This document shows positions 63,494 through 64,000 of a stretch of DNA of 64,000 nt, piece after piece. The first letter of the stretch is position 1. Each line of letters starts with the position of its first letter. The DNA lies in the NCBI GenBank assembly GCA_900465675.1, contig UBJR01000005.1, positions 672,273 to 736,272 on the forward strand, read 5' to 3'. This DNA comes from Hyphomicrobiales bacterium (lineage in GTDB: Bacteria; Pseudomonadota; Alphaproteobacteria; Rhizobiales; Rhizobiaceae). The position numbers and the translations under genes are program-made. A model generated the notes under the pieces. It did not search any database. It was not told the DNA's origin and saw only the letters and a list, made by a program, of their open reading frames with translations.

Positions 63494-63617
63494 CTATGTC
63501 CTTGTCCGTCATTCATTTATCTTGCGGTGCTATCACACGAAACTGTGCGAAGTCGATTGCCGTAACTCCTGAAATGGCGTTGCCGCCGCTACAACTGTCT
63601 GTGATAAGGTCGGGTCA

Positions 63618-64000
63618 TGAGCGCCGCTTCCAACGATCAGTTCTTTGCTTCCGTGCCGGTCTTTGCCGAGTTCAAGGGTGTGGCCGATACTGGCAATTAC
63701 CGCCCCCTGCCCGAGGGATGGATCCTGGCGCTGGCCGACATCGTCGGCTCCACCAAGGCGATCGGTGACGGGCGCTACAAGGACGTCAACATGGCGGGCG
63801 CTTCGGTGATTTCCGCCGTGCTGAACGCTGTCGGAAAGGGTGACTTTCCCTTCGTCTTCGGCGGCGACGGTGCGATGATCGCCCTGCCTGCATCGCATGA
63901 GGATGCTGCCCGCGCGGCACTTGCCGCGGTCCAGGTCTGGGTGAGGGAAGATCTCGTCCTCGACCTGCGGACCGCGATCGTTCCCGTTGCCGATATCCGC
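63618..64000 (+). CDS. DUF3095 family protein, cyclase-like (partial, runs off window)
   Basis: The first 127 residues of a protein expected to reach about 390. LALADIVGSTKAI and FGGDGAMIALP correspond in position to the two metal-binding segments of class III nucleotide cyclases, and DUF3095 proteins are thought to share that fold. Function is uncharacterised. ATG 63618; the 3' end is outside the window, so the rest cannot be judged. Confidence 0.75.

Overview
This 64-kb stretch looks like chromosomal or chromid DNA of an alphaproteobacterium, most likely a Rhizobium or close relative in the Rhizobiaceae. The reasons are the dense ABC-transporter sugar operons, a cyoABCD quinol oxidase with SURF1, a CyaC-type redox cyclase, and paired palindromes resembling the rhizobial RIME intergenic repeats (positions 1-20 and 27134-27285). 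Coding density is high. I see no rRNA, tRNA, CRISPR array, insertion sequence or prophage. The only TA-type mobile-flavoured locus is a small ParDE-like pair. Long open frames opposite the real genes are antisense shadows of GC-rich coding DNA.

Region 1 (1-8.9 kb). A minus-strand spermidine/iron-type ABC operon (ATPase, then binding protein, continuing off the left edge) lies divergent to a plus-strand sugar operon. That operon holds a Gfo/Idh/MocA oxidoreductase, a TIM-barrel isomerase and a complete CUT1 importer. Its promoter (TTGACA, 18-nt spacer, TAGTAT) runs straight into a perfect 14-bp LacI-type palindrome.

Region 2 (8.9-25.2 kb). This is a catabolic island around an IclR regulator. 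It holds an aldo/keto reductase, an FMN lactate-type dehydrogenase, an amidohydrolase/lactonase, a second CUT1 importer, a mandelate-racemase-family acid-sugar dehydratase with all catalytic residues, a rhamnose-type mutarotase, a Gfo/Idh oxidoreductase, an SDR and a fumarylacetoacetate-hydrolase-family enzyme. Together these match the logic of the non-phosphorylative 6-deoxyhexose (L-fucose/L-rhamnose) route ending in pyruvate plus lactate, with LldD consuming the lactate. Embedded in it is an unusual module: a MaoC-like hydratase, a CaiB-type CoA-transferase and a solute-binding-protein homologue that has no signal peptide. A second MaoC homologue sits at the far end.

Region 3 (25.2-39.3 kb). 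It begins with two half-transporters that look like one heterodimeric ABC exporter with a degenerate ATP site, separated by a RIME-like repeat. These are followed by a flavodoxin-fold reductase, an FAD/NAD-binding protein, cyoABCD-surf1, an MFS symporter and the ParDE-like module.

Region 4 (39.3-64 kb). Glycan and cyclic-nucleotide genes are interleaved here. They include a cyclic-nucleotide-binding protein with no effector domain, a 904-residue ABC-exporter-like protein whose nucleotide-binding motifs are all destroyed, three overlapping glycosyltransferase genes, and an oligopeptide-type importer. Further along come a class III cyclase with altered substrate residues, a UDP-sugar dehydrogenase, a metallo-beta-lactamase-fold hydrolase, a polysaccharide deacetylase and another glycosyltransferase. 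The segment continues with a membrane/ferredoxin/cyclase fusion (CyaC-like), an FkbM methyltransferase, a CPYC thioredoxin-reductase-like protein with a divergent Rrf2 regulator, a small methyltransferase and the start of a DUF3095 cyclase-like gene. The most novel-looking items are the pseudo-ABC protein with its cNMP partner, and the CoA-transferase/MaoC/cytosolic binding-protein module.
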